NCBI RefSeq assembly: GCF_900112895.1
Contig: NZ_FONL01000002.1
Span: forward strand, 186,001-250,000
Reading direction: 5' to 3'
Source of the DNA: Succiniclasticum ruminis DSM 9236
GTDB taxonomy: Bacteria > Bacillota > Negativicutes > Acidaminococcales > Acidaminococcaceae
DNA length: 64,000 bases
Made by a program: the position numbers and the translations under genes. Every line of letters begins with the position of its first letter. The first letter of the stretch is position 1. Positions 15,943 through 24,683 of this stretch are shown here, in pieces. Below the pieces are notes generated by a model, which was not told where the DNA came from, ran no database searches, and saw only the letters and a program-made list of their open reading frames with translations.

Positions 15943-17229
15943 ATGAAGAAAATTTTAATCAGCAATGTGGAAATTGTTACGGACGGCCCGGCTTACAAAA
16001 AGAAGTACATCGGCATTACAGGGAATACAATTTCCTACATCGGTATTAAAAAGCCAAAAGGCTATGAGGATGCCTATCAGATTGACGGCACAGGAAAGTT
16101 AGCTGCTGCCGGTATGGTGAACGCGCATACGCACATCGCCATGTGCCTGCTGCGCAGTTACGCCGATGATATGGCGTTGATGGATTGGCTGCAGAATAAA
16201 GTATGGCCGGCCGAAGCAGGCCTGCAGAAAGGCGACTGCTATGTGGGCACGCAACTGGGCATTCTGGAAATGCTGAAAAGCGGTACTACTGCTTATGCCG
16301 ATATGTATTTCTTCATGGATGAAACTGCGCAGGCCTCTCAGGAAGCAGGCATCCGCGCCTGTCTGTCCCGGGGCTTGATGGGCGACAAATATGACAAAGC
16401 AGATGAACGTCTTAAAGAGAATGTACAGCTTTACAAAGACTGGAACGGAAAAGATGACGGACTGATCACCGTTATGCTGGGACCCCACGCTCCTTACACC
16501 TGCGGCAAGGAATATCTGAAACTATTAGTAGATACGGCTGGCGAACTGGGATGCCAGCTGCACATGCACCTGGCGGAAACAGAGCAGGAAGTAAAGGACT
16601 GCGTAAAGAATTTCGGCGCCACACCTATTAAATACGCAGACAGCCTTGGCATTTTGGACAGAGGCTGCCTGATTGCCCATGGCGTATGGGTGACGGACGA
16701 AGAAATGGAAATCATGGCTGCCAAAAAGGCAAGGGTAGCCCACAATCCCCAGAGCAACTTAAAACTGGCCAGCGGTATCGCCCCGGTAGAAAAGATGCTG
16801 GCAAAAGGAATCACAGTAGGTCTTGGCACCGACGGCGCCACCAGCAACAACAACCTGGACATGCTGGAAGAAGCACGGCTCACCGCCATGCTGCACAAAG
16901 CTGTCACTTATGATCCGCTGTGCATTCCGGCAGCCACGGCCTGGGACATGGCCACATACCAGGGAGCAAAATGCCTTGGCTATGACAAGCTGGGAAAACT
17001 GGAAAAAGGCTGGTTGGCAGACATTGTTTTGTATGATATGAACAAGCCCCACTGGTATCCCCGCAACAACCGCCTGAGTCTTCTGGTATACGCAGCCAAT
17101 GCCGGTGATGCGGACACGGCCATTATCAACGGCAAAGTAGTAATGGAAAAAGGCGAAGTGAAATCGCTGGATGCGGAAAAGATTTATTATGAAGCTGACA
17201 GGGTAGCAAAACGACTTACAGGGAAATAA
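15943..17229 (+). CDS. mtaD: 5'-methylthioadenosine/S-adenosylhomocysteine deaminase
   Basis: Amidohydrolase-superfamily deaminase that converts MTA and SAH to the inosine forms, releasing ammonia. Metal ligands are His62 and His64 (A-H-T-H), His209 (H-M-H-L-A-E) and Asp297 (L-G-T-D-G). Glu212 and His246 (I-A-H-G-V-W) are the catalytic pair of the family, and Arg138/Arg143 sit where TM0936 binds the sugar and homocysteine end. G-T-D-G-A-T-S-N-N-N-L-D-M is typical of this branch. Length of 428 is normal. AAAGG precedes the ATG. It lies 40 bases after the aldolase gene and ends the salvage cluster. Confidence 0.92.
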   Translation: MKKILISNVEIVTDGPAYKKKYIGITGNTISYIGIKKPKGYEDAYQIDGTGKLAAAGMVNAHTHIAMCLLRSYADDMALMDWLQNKVWPAEAGLQKGDCYVGTQLGILEMLKSGTTAYADMYFFMDETAQASQEAGIRACLSRGLMGDKYDKADERLKENVQLYKDWNGKDDGLITVMLGPHAPYTCGKEYLKLLVDTAGELGCQLHMHLAETEQEVKDCVKNFGATPIKYADSLGILDRGCLIAHGVWVTDEEMEIMAAKKARVAHNPQSNLKLASGIAPVEKMLAKGITVGLGTDGATSNNNLDMLEEARLTAMLHKAVTYDPLCIPAATAWDMATYQGAKCLGYDKLGKLEKGWLADIVLYDMNKPHWYPRNNRLSLLVYAANAGDADTAIINGKVVMEKGEVKSLDAEKIYYEADRVAKRLTGK

Positions 17230-17234
17230 GAATA

Positions 17235-17258
17235 CTTTAGGCAAATTTATTCCTAAAG
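17235..17258 (+). terminator. Weak hairpin after mtaD
   Basis: CTTTAGG, a ten-base loop and CCTAAAG, followed by a loose T-rich stretch. It probably gives partial termination before nfnA, whose own -10-like TATAAT lies at 17331-17336. Confidence 0.45.
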
Positions 17259-17377
17259 CTTCTACTTATTTTATTTGTTTTTATTCACAAATTGTTTTAA
17301 ATTTCGTAACAATGAAACCCGAAAACGTATTATAATAATTAGATAGGGAAATATGAATTGAAGGAAGGGGAATCATC

Positions 17378-18217
17378 ATGGCGAAAATCTTGGACAAAAA
17401 ACTTGTTTCACCTGCCGTATACGAATTGGTGATCGAGGCGCCGCTGATTGCGCGCAAATGCAAACCGGGCCAGTTCGTCATTGTGTTATCGGATCCCGAA
17501 AGCGAACGGGTTCCGTTCACCATTGCGGATTTTGACCGGGAAAAAGGAACCATCACCATGATTATCCAGGTGGTAGGCAACACCTCCCGCCATATCTGTG
17601 AAGATTATGAAGCAGGGGACGAGTGGGATAACATCGTCGGCCCGTTAGGCCAGCCTTCTGAAATGAAAAATTTCGGCACTGTAGTCTGCGTAGGCGGCGG
17701 AATCGGTGTTGCCCCGGTGTATCCTATCGCACGTGCTTACAAAGAGCTGGGCAACAAAGTCATTTCCATTATCGGCGCCCGGAATAAAGACCTGGTATTG
17801 TGGGAAGAGCGCATGCGCGCCGTTAGTGACGAACTGATTGTCTGCACCGACGACGGCAGTTACGGTCATAAGGGCTTTGTCACCGATCCGTTGAAGGCAA
17901 TGTTGGAAAAAGGCGAGAAGGTGGATTATGTTATCGCCATCGGCCCGGTCATCATGATGCGTAACGTGGCCCGCACCACGGAACCGTTTAAGGTGTTTAC
18001 GGCAGTCAGCCTCAACACCATCATGGTAGACGGAACCGGCATGTGCGGCGGTTGCCGCGTGCTGGTAGGCGGCGAGAACAAATTCGCCTGCGTGGACGGC
18101 CCGGAATTTGATGCCCATAAAGTAGATTTCGCCAATCTGATGGAACGCCAGAAGATGTATAAAACTCAGGAATCGGTTGAATGGGGATGCGGAGGTGCCT
18201 GCAAATGCTTAAAGTAA
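17378..18217 (+). CDS. nfnA: NADH-dependent ferredoxin:NADP oxidoreductase, alpha subunit
   Basis: Electron-bifurcating NfnAB couples NADH, NADPH and ferredoxin in anaerobes. This 279-residue subunit has a flavin-reductase barrel (R-V-P-F-T at 44-48), a nucleotide-binding G-G-G-I-G-V-A-P (107-114), and a C-terminal cluster region with Asp218, Cys223, Cys226 and Cys238. The known NfnA cluster is a [2Fe-2S] with one aspartate ligand, for which Asp218 is the obvious candidate. The tail ends W-G-C-G-G-A-C-K-C. Annotation pipelines often call this a sulfide dehydrogenase or dihydroorotate-dehydrogenase electron-transfer subunit. GGAAGGGG precedes the ATG, and it overlaps nfnB. Confidence 0.88.
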   Translation: MAKILDKKLVSPAVYELVIEAPLIARKCKPGQFVIVLSDPESERVPFTIADFDREKGTITMIIQVVGNTSRHICEDYEAGDEWDNIVGPLGQPSEMKNFGTVVCVGGGIGVAPVYPIARAYKELGNKVISIIGARNKDLVLWEERMRAVSDELIVCTDDGSYGHKGFVTDPLKAMLEKGEKVDYVIAIGPVIMMRNVARTTEPFKVFTAVSLNTIMVDGTGMCGGCRVLVGGENKFACVDGPEFDAHKVDFANLMERQKMYKTQESVEWGCGGACKCLK

Positions 18218-19596
18218 ATCGTCACGCTATGCCGGAACAGCCGGCTGAGATCCGCCGTCGCAATTTTGAAGAAGTGGCGCTGGGCTATGATGAAGCCACT
18301 GCCATTGAAGAAGCCAAACGCTGCCTGAACTGTCCCAAGCCCCGCTGTGTAGAAGGCTGCCCTGTTAATATTTATATTCCGAAATTTGTTCACGCGGTTT
18401 CTGAAGGAGACTTTGCTTCCGCCATTAAAATCATTAAAGAAAAGAGCAGCCTGCCTGCTGTCTGCGGCCGTGTCTGCCCGCAGGAAAAACAATGTGAAAG
18501 CCGCTGCGTGCTGGGTATCAAAGGCGAACCGGTAGCAATCGGGCGCCTGGAGCGCTTCGTTGCAGATTATGCACGGGAACACGGACTGGACAAAGTGGAT
18601 CCGTCTGAAGTTGCCGCTAAAAACGGCAAAAAGGTTGCCATCGTAGGTTCCGGACCTTCCGGCCTGGCCTGTGCAGGCGTGTTGGCGCAAAAAGGCTATG
18701 ACGTAACCATCTTTGAAGTCCTGCATGCAGCCGGCGGCGTGCTGATGTACGGCATTCCCCAGTTCCGTCTGCCCAAAGAAATCGTGCAACACGAAATTGA
18801 GGGGCTGAAACAGATGGGCGTGCACGTCCAGACCAATGCCATCATCGGACGTACCTTTACCATTGATGAGCTGATGAAAGAAGAAGGCTTTGACGCAGTG
18901 TATATCGCGACCGGCGCAGGCCTGCCTCACTTCATGCATATTCCCGGCGAACAGTTCAACGGTGTCTATGCCGCTAATGAATTCTTAACCCGCGTGAACC
19001 TGATGAAAGCGTACACGTTCCCACGGGCTGCCACTCCGGTCTTTATCGGTAAAAAGGTTGCAGTCGTGGGCGGCGGCAACGTAGCCATGGACGCAGCCCG
19101 TACTGCTATGCGGTTAGGCGCGGAGCATGTGTACATTGTTTACCGCCGCGGTGAAGATGAACTGCCGGCCCGTAAGGAAGAAGTAGGGCACGCCAAAGAA
19201 GAAGGCATCGAGTTCTGCCTGCTGAACAATCCGGTACGTATTGTCGGCAACGAGCAGGGCTGGGTCACCGGTCTGGAATGCGTTAAGATGGAACTGGGCG
19301 AACCGGATGCTTCCGGCCGTCGTTCCCCTGTTGCCATCAAAGACAGCAACTATGTGCTGGAAGTGGATGAAGTTATCATGGCCATCGGCCAGGGTCCAAA
19401 CCCGCTGATTCATCAGACTACGCCGGATTTGGAAGTTAACCGGCGCGGCAACATCGTAGCCGATGAAAACGGCGCCACCAGCATGCCGGGCGTTTACGCG
19501 GGCGGCGATATCGTCACCGGTGCTGCCACGGTTATTTCCGCTATGGGCGCAGGCAAACGGGCAGCAGCGGCTATTGATGAATACCTGATGAAATAA
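18205..19596 (+). CDS. nfnB: NADH-dependent ferredoxin:NADP oxidoreductase, beta subunit
   Basis: The ATG at 18205 has GGAGG ten bases before it and overlaps the end of nfnA by 13 bases. The 463-residue chain carries eight N-terminal cysteines (40, 43, 48, 52 and 87, 91, 97, 101) for two [4Fe-4S] clusters. Two Rossmann folds follow: G-S-G-P-S-G-L-A-C-A-G, then V-G-G-G-N-V-A-M-D-A. G-G-D-I-V-T-G-A-A-T marks the flavin site. It resembles the glutamate synthase small subunit (the usual automatic name), but no large subunit is nearby and the nfnA partner decides the call. Confidence 0.88.
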   Translation: MLKVNRHAMPEQPAEIRRRNFEEVALGYDEATAIEEAKRCLNCPKPRCVEGCPVNIYIPKFVHAVSEGDFASAIKIIKEKSSLPAVCGRVCPQEKQCESRCVLGIKGEPVAIGRLERFVADYAREHGLDKVDPSEVAAKNGKKVAIVGSGPSGLACAGVLAQKGYDVTIFEVLHAAGGVLMYGIPQFRLPKEIVQHEIEGLKQMGVHVQTNAIIGRTFTIDELMKEEGFDAVYIATGAGLPHFMHIPGEQFNGVYAANEFLTRVNLMKAYTFPRAATPVFIGKKVAVVGGGNVAMDAARTAMRLGAEHVYIVYRRGEDELPARKEEVGHAKEEGIEFCLLNNPVRIVGNEQGWVTGLECVKMELGEPDASGRRSPVAIKDSNYVLEVDEVIMAIGQGPNPLIHQTTPDLEVNRRGNIVADENGATSMPGVYAGGDIVTGAATVISAMGAGKRAAAAIDEYLMK

Positions 19597-19691
19597 AACA
19601 AGATTATGGAGTCGGGATCAGGTACTGCATAATTTTAGTTTTTGAATTCATAAAACAGATAATAATATTTAATCAGAAAGGCAGAATCAAA

Positions 19692-20321
19692 GTGAAAAAG
19701 CTCAAATTGTTATTCAGTGTTTTGTTTTTGCTCCTTGCTTTGACGGCTCCCGTTCAGGCCCAGGAAAGAATTCTTGATTATTTTTATCCGGAGGGACGTT
19801 CCTCATACTACATTTACAATGACGAAAAATCCGGACCTGTAGAAAAAGTGAACGTCACTTTTGAACGCAGCAACATCGGATACCGCCTGGACAGAGAATC
19901 TCCGATTCCCCTGATTGGCAGCATAAAGTTTCTTCCTTACAACGGCGTTTCTTCTTACATGCTGGATATTACGGATTACTCTATCACCGCAAGGACATGG
20001 TGGACAAAAGACGGGACTGACAATCAGAATTCCCAAAATAACACCCGTGTCAATCTTGAACTTTTAAAACTTCCCGCGAAAGGCGAGACTCTCAATTGGA
20101 CCACAACTGTGAACGAAAACGGTATAACGCAGCAAATCTGGGAGATGAGCGCGAAACTCACGATGATTGCAGTTTTTGAAAATGGTGAAAGAGTTGCCGT
20201 AAAAGCACTGGAAGTAAAACGTAACGTATTTGATGCGCATCATAATCCGGTTCCGGAACAGTCCGTTACAGAATACTGGCGGCTGGGCAAAGGACTGATT
20301 AAGGTAGTCAGGAATAAGTAA
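19692..20321 (+). CDS. Exported protein of unknown function (209 aa)
   Basis: A GTG start with AAAGG upstream is followed by a textbook signal peptide (M-K-K-L-K, long Leu/Phe core, V-Q-A-Q near residue 24). The mature protein is beta-rich with many N and T residues and no cysteines, which suits an outer or surface beta-sandwich. No family recognised. It leads a run of three exported proteins. Confidence 0.6.
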   Translation: MKKLKLLFSVLFLLLALTAPVQAQERILDYFYPEGRSSYYIYNDEKSGPVEKVNVTFERSNIGYRLDRESPIPLIGSIKFLPYNGVSSYMLDITDYSITARTWWTKDGTDNQNSQNNTRVNLELLKLPAKGETLNWTTTVNENGITQQIWEMSAKLTMIAVFENGERVAVKALEVKRNVFDAHHNPVPEQSVTEYWRLGKGLIKVVRNK

Positions 20322-20348
20322 AGTTTTTATATGGAGGTATCTGAGCAT

Positions 20349-21800
20349 ATGAAAAGCAGTGCGGCAGCAATATTGTCTTCCTTATTAGTGTTAAGCTGCG
20401 CATTACCTGTTTGCGCCGCAACAAAGCATGTTTACAGGGATGCGGATTCCGGTTTCAGTGTACAGTCGGTGAATCCGGTAATGGAATATGCCTCTAAGTA
20501 CAGTTACGGATTCCAGGAAAATACCAGCGCAACAGACAGTCTGAACTCAATAGCCGCCATTCCGGCTGAAGTTGTAGAAAAGAAAACCGGACAGCCGTTT
20601 ACGACCAGAGAATTTATGGCCAGACTGGCTTTGGAAGCGAATAAAAAATCAGCTGACAAATCGGATTATGTGTTGTTCCATCCGGAAACCTACGCCTATA
20701 CCACAACGTTAAATACAAAAATGGAAGACAGCCTCTTCCACATTTTCGATCAGGAAGATCTGAAGGGCGCAAAGCTTTCCTACAGCACCAAAACCGTTGG
20801 CAAACGTGATTATTATATTATTTCCATGCAATACCCCGGAACCTTGAAAGAGGATAAAACTGTAGAAAAGAATGCAATGGATGTGCAGGTCTTCCTGACT
20901 TCTGAGAATAACATCCTGTATGTGGCTGAGTCGTTCTGCAGTGCGGAACCGGTTGTAAAAGAAAAGAAAGTTTCAGCCGCCAACGACACGAACATTAAAA
21001 AAGAATATGAAACCAAAGGCATTAACATGGAAACTGCAGAGACCGCCATGCAGGATCCGCATGCCGTTCACAAAGCGTTGCTTCCCATGACAGACACTAC
21101 CTTAAGCGACCCGAAGTTCCAAAAAGAATTGAAAAAAGAAAGGGACGTCATTCTGAAAGGGTTTTCTTTCTTCAAACCCGAAAAAGCTGCTAAGCCCTTC
21201 GGTATGGAAGATTCCGCGATAAACCAGTTTGTAATCCTGCCGGATGAGTGGATCTATGTAAAATGCTCTCCGGAAATCAAAGATAAGGATGGCTTAAAAT
21301 TGAATGTTTCTTGGGCAGCTCCTTATACCATGGTAGCCAACATGGTGACACAGTATTCGTTAAAAGATGCGGCCGCAGACTTAAAACCGGAAGATTTTTA
21401 TGCCTTGTATGATGAAAGCGTAGTACTTGCCAGCTACAGCTTTAAAAAGAAAAATAAAGACTATGATTATTTTGCGGAAGAATTATTCAAAGTACCGCAA
21501 AGCGAGATGCAGAAAGCATTAGAGAAAATACTTCCTGAACTGACAAATAATGAAAAGATTAAAGAACATGCAATCTTCTCCAATCCAAAAGCATCCGTTA
21601 CCAATGACGGAAATCAGATAACCTTACATTTTGACACCAATGTCAAAGTCATCAACAAATTTGATTTCCTTGCGCACAGCCTGCTGTCAGGCACAAGGGA
21701 TAATGGCATTTTCAGCCTGTATATCGCGAAAGGCGACCACATGAAGACACAGTCTGCAGCAAGTCTTGCGGACACTGTCAGATTACTGCCTGAAAAATAG
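20349..21800 (+). CDS. Exported protein, copy A of a tandem family (483 aa)
   Basis: TGGAGG lies about ten bases before the ATG at 20349. The signal peptide ends at V-C-A-A. The mature start Y-R-D-A-D-S-G-F-S-V, the block P-A-E-V-V-E-K-K-T-G-x-x-F-T-T-R-E-F-M (about residues 70-90), and a K-G-F-S-F-F-x-P motif later all recur in the next gene. Together they define a two-member family. Function unknown; the absence of a lipobox suggests a periplasmic or secreted location. Confidence 0.65.
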   Translation: MKSSAAAILSSLLVLSCALPVCAATKHVYRDADSGFSVQSVNPVMEYASKYSYGFQENTSATDSLNSIAAIPAEVVEKKTGQPFTTREFMARLALEANKKSADKSDYVLFHPETYAYTTTLNTKMEDSLFHIFDQEDLKGAKLSYSTKTVGKRDYYIISMQYPGTLKEDKTVEKNAMDVQVFLTSENNILYVAESFCSAEPVVKEKKVSAANDTNIKKEYETKGINMETAETAMQDPHAVHKALLPMTDTTLSDPKFQKELKKERDVILKGFSFFKPEKAAKPFGMEDSAINQFVILPDEWIYVKCSPEIKDKDGLKLNVSWAAPYTMVANMVTQYSLKDAAADLKPEDFYALYDESVVLASYSFKKKNKDYDYFAEELFKVPQSEMQKALEKILPELTNNEKIKEHAIFSNPKASVTNDGNQITLHFDTNVKVINKFDFLAHSLLSGTRDNGIFSLYIAKGDHMKTQSAASLADTVRLLPEK

Positions 21801-21840
21801 TTTTGCATAACTTTCACAACTAACAAGGAGAATAGATGTA

Positions 21841-23208
21841 ATGGGTAAGATTCTCACAGCTTCTGTTTCTGCTCTGCTGCTTTTAGGCAGTCTCTCTGCC
21901 TTTGCCAAAACGATTACGTATACAGATCCGGATTCCGGTTTTAAATTGAAGTCACAGCCATCCTGGATGGAAATCGGCGGCAAAAACTTTTACGGTCTTG
22001 CCAATAAGCCAGACAAAAAAGAAGCCTCTTTAAATGTTATATGTGCGTTTACGGCAAAAGAAGTAGAAGAGGCCACAGGGGAAAAATTCTCTACGGAGGA
22101 ATTCTTAAGAAAATACAAAGACCTGCAGGTTCTGGAGCGTAATGAACTTTCACCTGATAAAGTGAATTATATGTTATTTATGCCGGATCCGTATGAGATA
22201 AAAGCAGATAACAAGTTGTCTCTGACGCCTAAAGAACTCCTTGATAACTCAACCATAAGCATTTCCACGAACAAAAACGGGAAACAGCCTTATGTTTATC
22301 TTCACATCGTAGACAAAGGGAATACAGATACGCTGAAAAGCCTCCGCCGGTCTGTTGATATGCAGATTGCCATCACATCCGCCAACAATATGCTTTATAC
22401 AGTCGTATCCACGTTCCCGCTGCCCAATCTGAAAGCACAGAAAGATAAAATAGAGGAGGCCACGCCTTTTTCCAAAAAGAAAGTTCGGAGCGAATTCACA
22501 GACGGAAATAAAGAGAAGCTCAATAGCTATATCGCTTCCCGCAAAACTTTTCTGAAGGGGCTGTCCTTCTTTGCGCCGGTAAAAGATACCGTTCCTTTCG
22601 GTTTCAATGATGAATTGCTGGGGGGCAGGATCAAATTACCGGAAAACTGGGCATATGCACAGGTTAATGATAATACACTCGATATAAATATCCCGGTTAA
22701 AGTTACGCTGGCCATGCCATGGAGCGGGTTATCCGAGTTTTTGGTACCTCAGAAAAATGCGGATAATGCAGCGGAAAAAAAAGACGACGCTAAACCACTG
22801 AGTAAAGAAGACATTTCAAAAATAAATTTTCAGAAAATTTCAGAAGCGGTCTTATTCGCTTCCTCCAAAGCCAAAGATAAAAATACGTTTTCTGAACTCT
22901 TCAACAACCCGTTTCTGACAAACCTTCTTATTGATAAATTTATTAATGAAGGATTAAAGCATCCATCCGTTAAAGAATATGTTGATTTTAATGCAATTAA
23001 CACAAAATCAAACTTCACCAATAATTACGGAACAATAGAATTATCAGGTAACGGATCTGTGAAAAATAATTTTAAGTTTAATCTCAACGCAAACGCAATG
23101 TTTACGCCGCAAACTTTCGGTTTGACAGCTTACATTTCCAAAGATGAGAAAAAAATGGATACGGAACTGGAAAAGATTTTTGGAAGTATTAAATTGCTTT
23201 CTAAATAA
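21841..23208 (+). CDS. Exported protein, copy B of a tandem family (455 aa)
   Basis: Paralogue of the preceding gene. It shares Y-T-D-P-D-S-G-F-K-L right after the signal peptide (A-F-A-K near residue 23), the T-A-K-E-V-E-E-A-T-G-E-K-F-S-T-E-E-F-L block, and K-G-L-S-F-F-A-P. Divergence is strong in the C-terminal third. AAGGAG precedes the ATG. No enzymatic motif is seen. A terminator follows at 23335. Confidence 0.65.
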   Translation: MGKILTASVSALLLLGSLSAFAKTITYTDPDSGFKLKSQPSWMEIGGKNFYGLANKPDKKEASLNVICAFTAKEVEEATGEKFSTEEFLRKYKDLQVLERNELSPDKVNYMLFMPDPYEIKADNKLSLTPKELLDNSTISISTNKNGKQPYVYLHIVDKGNTDTLKSLRRSVDMQIAITSANNMLYTVVSTFPLPNLKAQKDKIEEATPFSKKKVRSEFTDGNKEKLNSYIASRKTFLKGLSFFAPVKDTVPFGFNDELLGGRIKLPENWAYAQVNDNTLDINIPVKVTLAMPWSGLSEFLVPQKNADNAAEKKDDAKPLSKEDISKINFQKISEAVLFASSKAKDKNTFSELFNNPFLTNLLIDKFINEGLKHPSVKEYVDFNAINTKSNFTNNYGTIELSGNGSVKNNFKFNLNANAMFTPQTFGLTAYISKDEKKMDTELEKIFGSIKLLSK

Positions 23209-23334
23209 TTTTTGAACTGCAGAAAGAATCGTAAACCTGACTCATTAAAGTTTATGCAGAATAACAAAGAACACAAAACATATTCTTAACAAACAAATTA
23301 ACGCCAGAAAAAGAAGGTAACCTGATACTTAATA

Positions 23335-23371
23335 AAAAACCGGCCAAAAAGTTGTGCCGGTTTTTTATTTT
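23335..23371 (+). terminator. Rho-independent terminator
   Basis: AAAACCGGC, an 11-base loop, GCCGGTTTT, then a T-run. Confidence 0.85.
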
Positions 23372-23738
23372 AAAAAACGACCGCGTAAAAAGCCCGTAGA
23401 GCGATTTTTAAGGCTGGGTACGATAAATGTGTCGCGCAAAAACAAAACAGGGCTTAAAACGCAAATACAAGCGTTGTAGAGGAAAATGGCCAAATTAGAG
23501 ATTATAGTGATCTTTTTCAATAAGAAAAAACGGGAAGTTAAGGTGATTGCTTGGACCAAAGCATCACAAGACCGCTGTCCGGGGAACAGATTAAGAAAAA
23601 AAGTTAAATAATCGCCATTTTTCCTTTTCTGATTTTACATAATATATATTATCGGACGTAAAATGATTATTGGGAAATATATGGTATTTTAGCGCAGAAT
23701 TTTGATTTCTGTACAATTTATTAAATAGCAAACGCTGA
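23372..23738. other. AT-rich gap before lexA with one possible small gene
   Basis: About 370 bases between the terminator and the lexA operator. Apart from the candidate small gene at 23486-23611, I see short Lys/Arg-rich open frames without starts and an AT-rich tail. No tRNA or known RNA motif was found. Confidence 0.4.
23486..23611 (+). CDS. Candidate 41-residue basic protein upstream of lexA
   Basis: ATG at 23486 preceded by AGAGGAAA, and TAA at 23609-23611. The peptide starts M-A-K-L-E-I-I-V-I-F-F-N, continues with K-K-K-R-E-V-K-V-I-A-W-T and ends in a Lys/Arg-rich tail. The hydrophobic strand then basic tail suggests a small nucleic-acid-binding protein or a membrane-associated peptide, but it could be chance. 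Confidence 0.3.
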   Translation: MAKLEIIVIFFNKKKREVKVIAWTKASQDRCPGNRLRKKVK

Positions 23739-23752
23739 TGAACAAACGTTTG
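23739..23752 (+). promoter_or_regulatory. LexA (DinR-type) operator of lexA
   Basis: TGAACAAACGTTTG fits the Gram-positive LexA box CGAACRNRYGTTYC at all but the two outer bases. It overlaps the -35 element of the lexA promoter, as expected for autorepression. Confidence 0.8.
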
Positions 23753-23778
23753 ACATCTCCCCCATGTTTTGATATAAT
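23750..23778 (+). promoter_or_regulatory. lexA promoter
   Basis: TTGACA, exactly 17 bases, TATAAT: a perfect vegetative promoter, with the LexA box covering the -35. Confidence 0.9.
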
Positions 23779-23851
23779 TGATTTAGTTAAATATCATCTC
23801 ACATGGTTTCGGTTATATAAATTAATTATATTTTTTTGGGAGGTTGCTTTT

Positions 23852-24517
23852 ATGGCTCGTCACAAGAGTTTAATTCCTAAAGATTTTGACGGAAATTATA
23901 CGGAAGATATGTTAACCGATCGTCAGAAACAGGTTTTGGATTTTATCCGCAGTTACGCTCAGTCCAAAGGCTATCCGCCTTCTGTACGTGAGATTTGTAA
24001 GGCTGTTGGTCTGTCTTCTACTGCCAGTGTCCATAATCACTTACATAAGCTGCAAAGTATGCATTTTATCCAGCGCGATTCAGCCAAGCCCCGTGCTTTG
24101 GAACTTACGCAGGAAGCCTCTTGGCGTAATAAAACAGTTGTTCCTGTTCCGCTTGTCGGTAATGTCACTGCCGGTATTCCTATCCTTGCTGTCGAAAATA
24201 TTGAAGAGACTTACCCCATCCCTTTGGATCTGATTGGCACGGAAGATGATGTTTTTATGTTATCTGTTAAAGGCGACAGTATGATCAATGCCGGTATCCT
24301 TGATCATGATTATATTGTGGTACGAAAACAAAATTTTGCCAATAACGGTGATATCGTTGTTGCTTTAATTGATAATGAAGAGACAACGGTAAAACGTTAT
24401 TTTAAAGATTTACGCTCTATCCGGCTTCAGCCTGAAAACGATTCCTACAGTCCTATTATCGGCAATGACAACATCCAGGTTATGGGTAAAGTAATTGCCG
24501 TATTCCGTATGCTGTAA
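23852..24517 (+). CDS. lexA: LexA repressor, SOS regulator
   Basis: Start 23852 has TGGGAGG upstream. Residues 20-85 form the winged helix-turn-helix (Y-P-P-S-V-R-E-I, then S-S-T-A-S-V-H-N-H-L). The self-cleavage site is Ala107-Gly108, with Ser143 (G-D-S-M) and Lys181 (T-V-K-R-Y) as the catalytic dyad, so the protein is complete at 221 residues. It represses its own promoter and probably dinB in this window. Codons here end in T or A more often (TCT, GTT, CCT, GCT) than in the neighbouring genes. Confidence 0.95.
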   Translation: MARHKSLIPKDFDGNYTEDMLTDRQKQVLDFIRSYAQSKGYPPSVREICKAVGLSSTASVHNHLHKLQSMHFIQRDSAKPRALELTQEASWRNKTVVPVPLVGNVTAGIPILAVENIEETYPIPLDLIGTEDDVFMLSVKGDSMINAGILDHDYIVVRKQNFANNGDIVVALIDNEETTVKRYFKDLRSIRLQPENDSYSPIIGNDNIQVMGKVIAVFRML

Positions 24518-24600
24518 CCCGGCATCATTATGATGTCTCTCTTTATGTAGCGTCATTTATTCGTCTTTCTGACGTCATTTATGTTTATTTGACAAAAAAT

Positions 24601-24646
24601 AAAACTACAGGATTTTATCATTTTGATTATCCTGTAGTTTTTTATT
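24601..24646. terminator. Bidirectional terminator between lexA and the converging operon
   Basis: AAAACTACAGGAT, a 15-base loop, ATCCTGTAGTTTT, with a T-run on each strand. Confidence 0.9.
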
Positions 24647-24683
24647 TTGTTTATTATCTGTATATACAACTTTTTTTTATATA

